The notes below the pieces were generated by a model. It was not told where the DNA came from, did no database searches, and worked only from the letters and a program-made list of their open reading frames with translations. From M3007 sp044347755 (GTDB lineage: Bacteria > Bacteroidota > Bacteroidia > Chitinophagales > Saprospiraceae), in NCBI GenBank assembly GCA_044347755.1, contig JBIKUE010000041.1:1-38336 (forward strand): a DNA stretch of 38,336 nt, given 5' to 3'. Both the position numbers and the translations under genes were made by a program. Positions 15,613 through 23,304 of this stretch are shown here, one piece after another; positions within the stretch are counted from its first letter, which is position 1, and each line of letters opens with the position of its first letter.

Positions 15613-17811
15613 ATGAGCAACTCAGCCAATCAATTACCTCGTCGATATCCCGGCCTGCGCCCCTTTGAACGCAGTCAAAGTGCTGTGTTTCATGGCCGTC
15701 AGGAGGATATTGTTCGGCTCAGTAATTTGATCATGCGCGAGCGTCTGGTGGTATTGTTCTCCAAATCAGGGATGGGAAAAACCTCCCTCCTACAGGCCGG
15801 GTGCGCCCCTGAACTGGAACGGCAGGACTTTGTGCCGATATTTTTGCGTACAGAACGCAGCGACCGTTCCATCCTGACCAGCATCAGAGAAATGCTGGAT
15901 AAGAACCCTCAGATTGGTGGTGTGGATCAAACAGGAGCCCGGCCTGAGGTTACGCAGACACTTTGGGAGAAAATGAAGCGGCTGGAGTTCGACCTGAATG
16001 GGTTGCCGGCTACTCCGGTACTGGTATTCGATCAGTTTGAAGAAGCATTTACCCTCTCGCACGCTGATGAAAGTCGCAGGCAATTCTTCCATGAATTGGC
16101 TGATCTGGCCAATGAAACCATGCCTGAGACCTTGCGGGCTACACTATTGGAAGAATTTGAGTATGGAAAGATTGATGTGGAAACCATGCAATGGTGGGAG
16201 CAACAGCCCAACGTACGGATTGTGCTCAGTATCCGATCTGATTTTCTTCACTTTATTGACCGTGTGAGCAAGGGGATTCCGGGCATTCTGCGCAACCGTT
16301 ACGAATTGTTGCCATTGGATCGTGAAAAAGCCCGGGTGGCTATTGTGAATCCTGCTCATGAACAGGGAGCCTATGCCAGTCCCAATTTTCTTTATGCTCC
16401 GGAGGCCCTGGATGAGATGCTTGATTTTTTATCCGGACACGATAATTATGCCAACGGTCCAACGGATAAAAAGGATGAAATTGAGGCGGTTAACCTGCAG
16501 ATTGTTTGTCAGGATATAGAGGAACGGATCATAGATTACCATAAGGAGATCAATTTCCTGGTAGACAGCCCGTTCTACGAAGGCAAAGAAGGTCTCCGGA
16601 ATTCCATTCGAAATTTTTACCAGAACCAATTGCAACAATTCCCCAAAGCTTTGGTGGATCGTTTGGCATTAAAAAAACAGTTGGGAGTAATCATTACCGG
16701 ACTGGATGAGCATTTGACCTCCTTACCTCCTGAAGAACTCCGGGATACTGCACGCAGATTGATTGAAGAAAGCCTGATTACGCCCGGTAATCGCCGTAAT
16801 TCAGTTGTGGACGACACCCTGATCAGCGAATATCATATTTCACCGGATTTTCTGGATACGCTGGTGGATAAAAGCAGGCTGCTGCGTAAGGAGCCTCGCC
16901 TGGATGATTTTTATTATGAGATCAGCCACGACACGTTGTTGCCGGCCATCATAGAATCCAGGAATGCACGCCGCGATAAAGAGCAATCAGACCGGGAAAA
17001 GGCTGAATATTTAAAACAATTGGCGGATGAAGCCAGGCGCAGGGAAGCCGTTGAAGCAGAGCTGACTACCACCCGCCGACAGCGCAAGATGGCCCGAACG
17101 GTGGCGGCAACTTCCTTCCTCTCGCTATTGGTCAGTCTCGCTTTTGGTGTTTGGTTCATTAATGAATACGTGGAAAATGCCAGAAATCAGCTGCAGCAGG
17201 CAGAGTTTTATGTGCATAATGAACTATATAATGCTGCAGATCATGCCTATGAAGATCTGATCGCCCACCCGCGGCGCACCTGGATTCTGGAAAACTCTAA
17301 ACCACATCAGGATGTTTGTGCTGAATATGACATCGTAAAACAGTTTCATCAGTCCTATACAGTGGTCGACAATAATTTTTCTTTGGCTGACTCGCTGATG
17401 TTGGTTAACCAATACGCTCAGGCACTTAAACATTACCGACTGGCAGAGGATTCGTTAATTGGGTATCAATCGTTGAATCGCCGGTTGTCGCAGGATTCCG
17501 TAACCCAAAAATGGCGCGTTAAACCAGAACGAATTCAGGATAAGGCTGATTTGATTTCTACCCGTATCGTGAATGCCAATCAAACCCTCATACGTGAATT
17601 TAAAATCAGTCAAAGGGAATATGAATCCTTTGTGGAAGCTCGCGTTTGGGGACAGGCATTGCGTAATCTGAGGCGTATGAAACAGTTGCTCCCCAAACAC
17701 CCATCAGACGAGGCCGATCTTCAGTCTGCCTTAAAAATCAATGAATTGCCGAGTATTTATGTTCAACATGAACTGGATAAATGCCAAGCCAAAATGGCCG
17801 CATTTGAATAA
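15613..17811 (+). CDS. nSTAND1-type NTPase with internal membrane helix and C-terminal helical region
   Basis: A 732-residue protein. The opening RRYPGLRPFERSQSAVFHGR is the nSTAND1 entry motif, followed by Walker A SKSGMGKTS (about residues 50-58) and Walker B VLVFDQFEEAF (about 136-146). IRSDFLHFID resembles the sensor arginine region. STAND NTPases are signalling switches that hold ATP and oligomerise when a ligand is sensed. Here there is no N-terminal effector. The NTPase and winged-helix region (to about 470) is followed by a basic coiled coil, one membrane helix (about 496-520) and 210 helical residues with TPR-like spacing, which would lie on the other side of the membrane as a possible sensor. 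Start at 15613 (MSNSANQL). Output and ligand unknown; defence or stress roles are guesses. Confidence 0.82.
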   Translation: MSNSANQLPRRYPGLRPFERSQSAVFHGRQEDIVRLSNLIMRERLVVLFSKSGMGKTSLLQAGCAPELERQDFVPIFLRTERSDRSILTSIREMLDKNPQIGGVDQTGARPEVTQTLWEKMKRLEFDLNGLPATPVLVFDQFEEAFTLSHADESRRQFFHELADLANETMPETLRATLLEEFEYGKIDVETMQWWEQQPNVRIVLSIRSDFLHFIDRVSKGIPGILRNRYELLPLDREKARVAIVNPAHEQGAYASPNFLYAPEALDEMLDFLSGHDNYANGPTDKKDEIEAVNLQIVCQDIEERIIDYHKEINFLVDSPFYEGKEGLRNSIRNFYQNQLQQFPKALVDRLALKKQLGVIITGLDEHLTSLPPEELRDTARRLIEESLITPGNRRNSVVDDTLISEYHISPDFLDTLVDKSRLLRKEPRLDDFYYEISHDTLLPAIIESRNARRDKEQSDREKAEYLKQLADEARRREAVEAELTTTRRQRKMARTVAATSFLSLLVSLAFGVWFINEYVENARNQLQQAEFYVHNELYNAADHAYEDLIAHPRRTWILENSKPHQDVCAEYDIVKQFHQSYTVVDNNFSLADSLMLVNQYAQALKHYRLAEDSLIGYQSLNRRLSQDSVTQKWRVKPERIQDKADLISTRIVNANQTLIREFKISQREYESFVEARVWGQALRNLRRMKQLLPKHPSDEADLQSALKINELPSIYVQHELDKCQAKMAAFE

Positions 17812-17813
17812 TC

Positions 17814-17862
17814 ATAAACCCCATAAACCCTCGGCGGCTAAACCCGCCGCTACATAAACCCC
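17814..17862. repeat. 49-bp dispersed palindromic repeat, copy 2 (inverse orientation)
   Basis: The reverse complement matches 1921-1969 in 48 of 49 positions. The hairpin core is GGCGGCTAAACCCGCC at 17833-17848. It lies just after the nSTAND stop codon, between two convergent 3' ends, the same setting as copy 1. Confidence 0.88.
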
Positions 17863-17870
17863 ATAAACCA

Positions 17871-18683
17871 TCACATTCTCCATGAAATCATGGCTGCCGG
17901 AGTAAGTCCAAGGCTTGGATGCCATTCTGAAGCCAGATCGATGGCCAGTTTGTTTTTCAGGCGCATACCGGCGCCAAAGGCCATACGGGTAATTTCGTTG
18001 CTACGCATTCCGGCACGAATTACCAGTAAGGGAACAGGTTGATATTCCAGGCCTGCTTTGATCATGGCCTTTCGTTCGAGGTCTTTTTCGGTCTCAAAAC
18101 TGAGTAAAAACAATTCCGAAGCCTTCCACACTGCTCCAATTTTCAACACCGTTGGTACCAGATCTTCCCCGATTTTTTGTTGTAAAGGATTTTGAACACG
18201 GGCGCCTATCCAAACTTTAGGTAGTGCCCTTGCCAGAATACTCAATCCAAAAGTAGCCATGGTTATAGAGCCATATTCCTGTGCTGAGGCCCGAAGAACA
18301 TCAGCGCTGCCGCCCAGATAAAAGGTTTCTGCTAACCGACGGCCATAGGCCAGTCTGAACCGTTGCTCTCTATACAACTCTGTGCCGGAATGGTCGATGG
18401 TTAGTCCGGCGCCTCCAAATTTGCCAATCCCGGCCATGCCCTGGATATGAACGCTTTGCCAGCCTTCCAGCCCATAAGGCAAGGCGCTCCCGCCATAAAA
18501 GCCGAGCCGTTCCCCCAATCCGAGCTGCCCTTCATTGGCGATCCCGGCAGACAATACGGGAAGAGCAACGGTAGCGCCCCCCATGGCCATACCTGCTGCA
18601 TTTTCAAAAGGACGCATAAAAACCTGTGCAGGCAATAATGACTGCAAAAGGCAACTCATCAAAACGGCAATTAAAAAACGCAT
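17871..18683 (-). CDS. PorV/PorQ-like outer-membrane protein
   Basis: A 270-residue protein with signal peptide MRFLIAVLMSCLLQSLLPAQ. The mature part begins FMRPFENAAGMAMGGATVALP, the N-terminal pattern seen in FadL-fold Bacteroidota barrels related to PorV and PorQ, followed by alternating strands and ending in the aromatic-containing ISWRM. PorV and PorQ are T9SS outer-membrane components, but more distant paralogues are common, so a T9SS role is only a possibility. It is consistent with the two T9SS cargo genes in this window. A perfect TAnnTTTG -7 box (TATCTTTG, minus strand, 18704-18711) supports the start at 18683 over an upstream ATG at 18728, which would lie outside the transcript. 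Confidence 0.65.
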   Translation of the reverse strand: MRFLIAVLMSCLLQSLLPAQVFMRPFENAAGMAMGGATVALPVLSAGIANEGQLGLGERLGFYGGSALPYGLEGWQSVHIQGMAGIGKFGGAGLTIDHSGTELYREQRFRLAYGRRLAETFYLGGSADVLRASAQEYGSITMATFGLSILARALPKVWIGARVQNPLQQKIGEDLVPTVLKIGAVWKASELFLLSFETEKDLERKAMIKAGLEYQPVPLLVIRAGMRSNEITRMAFGAGMRLKNKLAIDLASEWHPSLGLTPAAMISWRM

Positions 18684-18703
18684 AGGCTGAATTATTGGAT
18701 GGC

Positions 18704-18711
18704 CAAAGATA
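18704..18711 (-). promoter_or_regulatory. Bacteroidota -7 promoter box for the PorV-like gene
   Basis: TATCTTTG on the minus strand, a perfect match to TAnnTTTG, 21 bases before the chosen start codon. I do not see a good -33 TTTG at the right distance. Confidence 0.6.
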
Positions 18712-18749
18712 GAAAGAAGGTGATTCAATGAGTGATTCGTTTGGTGCTT

Positions 18750-18757
18750 TACCTTTG
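18750..18757 (+). promoter_or_regulatory. Bacteroidota -7 promoter box for the GH36 gene
   Basis: TACCTTTG, a perfect TAnnTTTG match, ends 15 bases before the ATG at 18773. It lies inside the longer reading frame that starts at 18728, so it argues for the shorter form. Confidence 0.55.
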
Positions 18758-18772
18758 TTCAAAATCAGAAGC

Positions 18773-20512
18773 ATGCAATTTAGAGAAGCCATACTAACGA
18801 TTGAAGGCAAGACCATGGCGTTGCATCCCAACCGTGCAAACACCTTTAATGAAATCTATGTGGATTTTAAGCAAAGGGAGGATGCCGGGTCTTCCCGGAT
18901 AACGGTATTTCTGCATCCCAAGCAGGAAGTAAGGGTGGATCGCCTGGAGTTGCAATTCCATCTGCCACTTCCACTTGGAGCACGTTTTTTAGCCAATGGT
19001 TATCAGTCCTGGAGCGAAACCCAAATGATATCTGTAAAAGGAGAGATTCCTCGTCTTCGCAGTATTGCCCGCAGGTACATGGGGTTGTATGGGGATGAAT
19101 GGATTGCCAACATACCCCGGGGAAAAGGGCGGCTACACTCCTGGACATACACCTATATAGAAAAGGATCCGGCGCTTGATCATGGCTGGCTGGTAGGTTC
19201 AGTGAATGAGCGAACAGGGTTTACGCTATTCTTGTATGATGTGAAAAGTGCCATACTGACCATTCGGAAAGATCTGGATGGGGTATCCTTGAAACATTCC
19301 TTCCCGGCGCTTGATGTCTGGATAGGGGAGGGTGCTATACAAAAGGTATATGATGCCTGGCTACAGGCTGGTGAGTGGCTGCCTCCCAAGGCGCCTCCGG
19401 TCATTGGCTGGACCAGTTGGTACCGGTATTTGAATCAAATTTCTGAATCGGTCATGCTGGAAAACCTGGAGTCGTTTTCCAACTGGAAAAATGAGTCGGC
19501 GCCTCATGAGCCGGCTGTTTTTCAAATAGACGATGGTTGGCAATCTGCTGTAGGCGACTGGATGAAAGCTGGGGCTTCATTTCCTGCAGGCATGGGAACA
19601 CTGGCGGGAAAGATTAAAGCCCGTGGGCTAACGCCCGGGCTTTGGCTATCGCCATTTGTGGCAGCTGCCAACTCCGAGCTGGTACGAAGGAACCCCGAAT
19701 GGTTGCTAAAGGATAAGCAAGGGAAGCCGCTGAGAGCAGGTTGGAACCCCTTATGGGGAGGATGGTTTTTTGCACTGGACTTTTATCAGGATGGCGTCCG
19801 GGAATACCTTAGCGGTGTTTTTCACCGGGTGCTGGATCAGTGGGGATTCGAATTATTAAAACTTGATTTTCTATTTGCTGCAGCGTTGGCGCCACCACCG
19901 GGCAAAACCCGTGGCGGGGTGATGTGGGAGGTTATGATGTTTTTACGGCAACTGATGGGTCAGAAGCGGATGCTTGCCTGTGGAGTACCTTTGGGATCCG
20001 CGTTTGGTGTGGCAGATTATTGCAGGATTGGCGGCGATGTACACATGAAATGGACACACCCGATGCTTGCATTTTTGCGCCACCGCGAACGGGTAGACAC
20101 CCTCGCTAGTCTGCACAGTACCCTTGCTCGTTTTCCGCTAAACGGACGGGTTTTTCATAACGATCCTGATGTTTTTATCTTGCGCCAGGATCAGCAACAA
20201 TTAACCCCGGATCAACAACAAACCCTGTTGACAATCAATGTATTAATGGGGAATGCCCTCTTTTCATCAGATCAAATGGATAACTATCCGGACGACGTAA
20301 AAGTGGAGCTTTCAGATGCTCTTTGGTTGCGCGGAAGCCGGATTACGAGAGTCAAAGAGATTCAGCCAGACTTTTGGCGCATTGATTTTGATCAGGCGGG
20401 CGGGCGTTGGTCAGCACATTGTAATCTAAGCGCACAAAAGGTTCAATCGGCCATTCCGGGAGGAAGCACGCTGGAGTTGAGGCCTTGGGAAAGTATGGTG
20501 TTGAAATCCTGA
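18773..20512 (+). CDS. GH36-type alpha-galactosidase (melibiase)
   Basis: A 579-residue protein with no signal peptide, so probably cytoplasmic. The (beta/alpha)8 barrel shows the GH36/GH27 marks: W-T-S-W-Y-R-Y near the barrel start, FQIDDGWQSAVGDW, GLWLSPFVAA, the nucleophile in LLKLDFLF (Asp at about residue 365) and the acid/base Asp at about 422 in DYCRIGGDVHMKW. The N-terminal beta domain contains FLANGYQSWSE, as in GH36 enzymes. The reaction would be release of alpha-linked galactose from raffinose-type sugars or galactosides. It does not lie in a carbohydrate-utilisation locus, so the natural substrate is uncertain. I chose the ATG at 18773 because of the -7 box just upstream; 18728 is the alternative. 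Confidence 0.85.
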   Translation: MQFREAILTIEGKTMALHPNRANTFNEIYVDFKQREDAGSSRITVFLHPKQEVRVDRLELQFHLPLPLGARFLANGYQSWSETQMISVKGEIPRLRSIARRYMGLYGDEWIANIPRGKGRLHSWTYTYIEKDPALDHGWLVGSVNERTGFTLFLYDVKSAILTIRKDLDGVSLKHSFPALDVWIGEGAIQKVYDAWLQAGEWLPPKAPPVIGWTSWYRYLNQISESVMLENLESFSNWKNESAPHEPAVFQIDDGWQSAVGDWMKAGASFPAGMGTLAGKIKARGLTPGLWLSPFVAAANSELVRRNPEWLLKDKQGKPLRAGWNPLWGGWFFALDFYQDGVREYLSGVFHRVLDQWGFELLKLDFLFAAALAPPPGKTRGGVMWEVMMFLRQLMGQKRMLACGVPLGSAFGVADYCRIGGDVHMKWTHPMLAFLRHRERVDTLASLHSTLARFPLNGRVFHNDPDVFILRQDQQQLTPDQQQTLLTINVLMGNALFSSDQMDNYPDDVKVELSDALWLRGSRITRVKEIQPDFWRIDFDQAGGRWSAHCNLSAQKVQSAIPGGSTLELRPWESMVLKS

Positions 20513-20562
20513 AATCGTCGCCCATTGGCAAGCCTTTTTGGGCAAACTGTCGGCAAAGCTCG

Positions 20563-20570
20563 TATCTTTG
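20563..20570 (+). promoter_or_regulatory. Bacteroidota promoter (-33/-7) for the lipoprotein gene
   Basis: TATCTTTG at 20563-20570 is a perfect -7 box. TTTTTG ending at 20540 gives a -33-like element about 22 bases upstream. Both lie after the GH36 stop and before the ATG at 20623. Confidence 0.6.
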
Positions 20571-20622
20571 CAGTTGCGAGGGATGGCATGTGTTATCCTG
20601 TGATCTTTGTTATCTACCATTC

Positions 20623-21657
20623 ATGAAAAAACTATTGCTTCTGCTGGCTACGGGCTTTTGGCTGGCATCTTGTTCGAACGATTTTGAGGTAACAGCGCCC
20701 TGGAAAGAAATTCCGGTGGTTTACGGTATCCTTTCTCCTCAGGATACAGCCCATTATATCCGTGTTGAAAAAGCGTTTCTGGATCCGGAGCGCAATTCAT
20801 TGGAGATCGCCCAGATTGTTGATTCCCTGTATTATCCTGCGAGTGCCATAGTTGTTTGGCTGGAGCAGGTTGGCAATGCAAATGCCAAGGTACAGCTACA
20901 GCGGGTGGATGGTGTTTTGGAGGGGTATCCCCGCACAGAAGGTATTTTTGCCGGCTCTCCAAACTGGTTGTACAAATTCAAGCAGAACGGAAGTTTCAAC
21001 TTGCAAACCGGCAAAGCTTATCGTCTGGTGATTAAGCGAAATGACGGCAAGGAAGACATTACTGCTCAAACCATCATTCCCGGCACCTTTACGCTTATCA
21101 AGCCTTTTTTAGGTGATCCTGTTCCCAATATTTCTTTTGCTGGATCTGTAGCAACGCCTTTTCGGTGGCGCACCGATGAGAATGCTTATTATTTTAACCT
21201 GAGTTTCCGGATCCGGATTAATGAACGGAACCTGAACGGGACATTGGCACAAGTCATCACCCTGGACTGGAATCCTGTTAAAAATTTGGAGCGTGAAGAT
21301 GGGCCTGCACAGGGAGGATTGTATGACGTAGGTACGGGCATAACCGGCAAAAGTTTTTACAACTTTTTAGCGCAAAACCTGCAACGTCCGGCGCCTAACC
21401 GTTATCGGCAGTTTGCCGGTTGCGATATCATCATTGATGGAGGTGGAAGAGAAATCAAAGAATTTCTGGAAACGCTTGAGGCCAATTCTGGTCTGACTGG
21501 CGCTGAAATTTTCCCGAATTACACGAATATCTCCGAAGGTTTTGGTGTATTCACCGCCAAAAACAGAACCATTGCCGAGAACATTCGTATCAATGCGCTC
21601 ACGGTTGACTCCATGAATTTGAGTTCAGTTACCGATACATTGGGTTTTATTAACTGA
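20623..21657 (+). CDS. Bacteroidota lipoprotein, DUF4249-like
   Basis: A 344-residue protein with a lipoprotein signal, MKKLLLLLATGFWLASC, in which LASC is the lipobox and C17 the lipidated cysteine. The mature part begins SNDFEVTAPWKEIPVVYGIL, then LSPQDTAHYIRVEKAFL, a beta-rich pattern resembling DUF4249-type and other Bacteroidota surface lipoproteins. The last part has mixed helix and strand. The -7/-33 promoter at 20563 supports the ATG at 20623 rather than a frame starting at 20485 that overlaps the GH36 gene. It ends just before a strong intrinsic terminator. The function is unknown; outer-membrane attachment is likely. Confidence 0.75.
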   Translation: MKKLLLLLATGFWLASCSNDFEVTAPWKEIPVVYGILSPQDTAHYIRVEKAFLDPERNSLEIAQIVDSLYYPASAIVVWLEQVGNANAKVQLQRVDGVLEGYPRTEGIFAGSPNWLYKFKQNGSFNLQTGKAYRLVIKRNDGKEDITAQTIIPGTFTLIKPFLGDPVPNISFAGSVATPFRWRTDENAYYFNLSFRIRINERNLNGTLAQVITLDWNPVKNLEREDGPAQGGLYDVGTGITGKSFYNFLAQNLQRPAPNRYRQFAGCDIIIDGGGREIKEFLETLEANSGLTGAEIFPNYTNISEGFGVFTAKNRTIAENIRINALTVDSMNLSSVTDTLGFIN

Positions 21658-21684
21658 TTTTACAGCAAATATTCTCCCATGCTT

Positions 21685-21724
21685 GTGCGTCGGGTTGCCG
21701 TATGGTGGCCCGACGCACTTTTTT
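21685..21724 (+). terminator. Intrinsic terminator after the lipoprotein gene
   Basis: GTGCGTCGGG (21685-21694) pairs perfectly with CCCGACGCAC (21709-21718) around a 14-base loop, followed by six T residues. Confidence 0.9.
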
Positions 21725-21793
21725 GTGCTAAAAGGAACTGGCTAGAGGTTCTAAGGCGGTTTTAATGGAAGGTTTTTGAAAGATTAATAAGAT

Positions 21794-21801
21794 TATTTTT
21801 G
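21794..21801 (+). promoter_or_regulatory. Candidate -7 box in the noncoding region
   Basis: TATTTTTG matches TAnnTTTG. TTTG at 21775-21778 gives a -33-like element at a somewhat short distance. It would start a transcript ending at the terminator 22161-22188. Confidence 0.35.
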
Positions 21802-21982
21802 CACAAAATATAAATATAAAATATTGATTATTAATATATTGAGATTTATTTATTTATATTTAATTTTCACAATTATTAAAATTTGTAATTGTTTTGAGAC
21901 AGATACCACTGTCATATTTGTATCGTGAACGGTGGTAGTAAAAGTATTGCCGCCCAGAGATATGTTCATGGGATTATACAAA

Positions 21983-22035
21983 TTCAGGTGAGAGAGCAAG
22001 TCCTATCTTTTTTGGTAGGACTTGCTAAACCTGAA
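21983..22035 (+). ncRNA. Candidate stem-loop of a structured RNA
   Basis: TTCAGGT (21983-21989) pairs with ACCTGAA (22029-22035), and AGCAAGTCCTA (21995-22005) pairs with TAGGACTTGCT (22016-22026), all perfect. This gives an 18-pair two-part stem with a TCTTTTTTGG loop and a small internal loop. It has no T-tract after the stem. It could be the body of a short RNA ending at 22188, or a leader structure. No known RNA family was recognised. Confidence 0.4.
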
Positions 22036-22160
22036 AAGTGCCGTTCAGTTTTTAGGAATTCTCTTCCCGCTTTCATTTCCTGCTTCTGATGAGATCCTTT
22101 CACCCGGGGGTCTGCTTCATGCTTGTAAATGTTCATGGGAATATAATTTGTTGTTTAGCG

Positions 22161-22188
22161 GCCGCATCAAATGTGATGCGGCTTTTTT
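22161..22188 (+). terminator. Intrinsic terminator 51 bases before panB
   Basis: GCCGCATCA (22161-22169) pairs perfectly with TGATGCGGC (22174-22182) around a four-base loop, followed by TTTTTT. No protein gene ends here, so it implies a short noncoding transcript, or attenuation ahead of panB. Confidence 0.85.
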
Positions 22189-22239
22189 GTTTGTAGCGCT
22201 TACCTTTCGGGCTTTAAACATAAAGAAAGCTCTGTACCT

Positions 22240-23058
22240 ATGTCTAAAGCAACTGGTGAAATCAAGCGCGTCACTACACACAGTATTCAGGCTATGAAAA
22301 ACCGTGGCGAGAAAATTGCCATGTTAACAGCCTATGATTACTCAACTGCCTGTATACTTGATGAAGCGGGCGTCGATATCCTGCTGGTAGGAGATTCCGC
22401 ATCAAACGTGATGGCAGGGCATGAAACTACGTTGCCTATTACGCTGGATCAAATGATTTATCATGCTCAGTCAGTAGTACGTGCAGTGAATCGTTCCATG
22501 GTCGTCGTGGATTTGCCATTCGGCAGTTATCAGTCCAATTCAGAAATTGCGCTATCCAGTGCCATTCGAATCATGAAGGAATCCGGAGCCCATGCCGTAA
22601 AGCTGGAAGGAGGAGAAGAAGTAGTAGATAGTATTCAAAGGATATTGCGGGCAGGAATTCCGGTTATGGGGCATCTTGGGCTTACGCCTCAGAGTATTTA
22701 CAAGTTTGGCACCTACACGGTAAGGGCTAAAGAAGAAGCAGAAGCACAAAAGCTTAAGGATGATGCCAGGCTTTTAGACAATTTGGGATGTTTCTCGCTG
22801 GTGCTGGAGAAAATTCCGGCCTCCCTGGCCAAAGAGGTTTCTCAAAGTATTGATATTCCAACAATTGGCATTGGGGCAGGCAAGGATTGTGATGGGCAGG
22901 TGCTGGTAACACAGGATATGCTGGGTATCACCAAGGAGTTCAAACCAAGGTTTTTGCGCAGGTATTTGGAGTTGTTTGACCTGATCGGTGATGCTACCCG
23001 GAAATATATTGCCGATGTAAAAAGCACAGATTTTCCTAATGATCAGGAGCAATATTGA
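22240..23058 (+). CDS. panB: 3-methyl-2-oxobutanoate hydroxymethyltransferase
   Basis: A 272-residue protein of normal length for PanB, which transfers a hydroxymethyl group from 5,10-methylenetetrahydrofolate to alpha-ketoisovalerate to give ketopantoate, the first step of pantothenate and CoA synthesis. Family signatures are clear: MLTAYDYSTACILDEAGVD, LLVGDSASNVMAGHETTLPI (metal and substrate site), VVVDLPFGSY, VKLEGG, GHLGLTPQSI and PTIGIGAGKDCDGQVLV. The first step of the reaction is cytoplasmic and needs a divalent metal. panC or panD are not adjacent. The start at 22240 (MSKATGEIKRV) follows a short spacer after a terminator, so transcription probably begins close to the gene or by read-through. 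Confidence 0.97.
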   Translation: MSKATGEIKRVTTHSIQAMKNRGEKIAMLTAYDYSTACILDEAGVDILLVGDSASNVMAGHETTLPITLDQMIYHAQSVVRAVNRSMVVVDLPFGSYQSNSEIALSSAIRIMKESGAHAVKLEGGEEVVDSIQRILRAGIPVMGHLGLTPQSIYKFGTYTVRAKEEAEAQKLKDDARLLDNLGCFSLVLEKIPASLAKEVSQSIDIPTIGIGAGKDCDGQVLVTQDMLGITKEFKPRFLRRYLELFDLIGDATRKYIADVKSTDFPNDQEQY

Positions 23059-23304
23059 CCCGTCCTGGAGTAAAGATTAAGGTGTTGAGCCAGGCTCCCT
23101 AATAAGTTCATGCGTTAATATCTGTCTACAAATTAAAAGACTGCATATCTTCACGCGCTCCAAACAAGTGATGTTCAACCTTTTTGCCGGAATGATGTTA
23201 AAAAAATCAAATTTCCTTTTTTTCTAAGGAAGCGTTTGATTCGTTTTGTGCATCTATCCCCAGTTGAAATTCTCCACTCTTAACGTAACTAATGCGGATT
23301 TTTC

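Larger units (their letters stand above)
21658..22239. other. Noncoding region with two terminators, an AT-rich tract and a stem-loop, upstream of panB
   Basis: There are 582 bases without a convincing gene. From left to right: the lipoprotein terminator (21685-21724), a -7-like TATTTTTG (21794-21801), a very AT-rich tract (about 21783-21890), a candidate stem-loop (21983-22035), two copies of ATGTTCATGGGA (21963 and 22129) each followed by short, quickly closed frames, and a second intrinsic terminator (22161-22188). A 91-codon frame at 22022-22297 overlaps panB out of frame and shows no family similarity, so I do not accept it. An independent short transcript is possible. Confidence 0.55.

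Noticed and set aside
22022..22297. 91-codon plus-strand frame upstream of and overlapping panB
   Set aside because: Out of frame with panB, translates through a stem and a terminator, and resembles no protein family.
23059..23304. Terminator after panB (CCTGG/CCAGG pairing)
   Set aside because: The stem is only five bases with no T-tract, so it does not support a terminator call.
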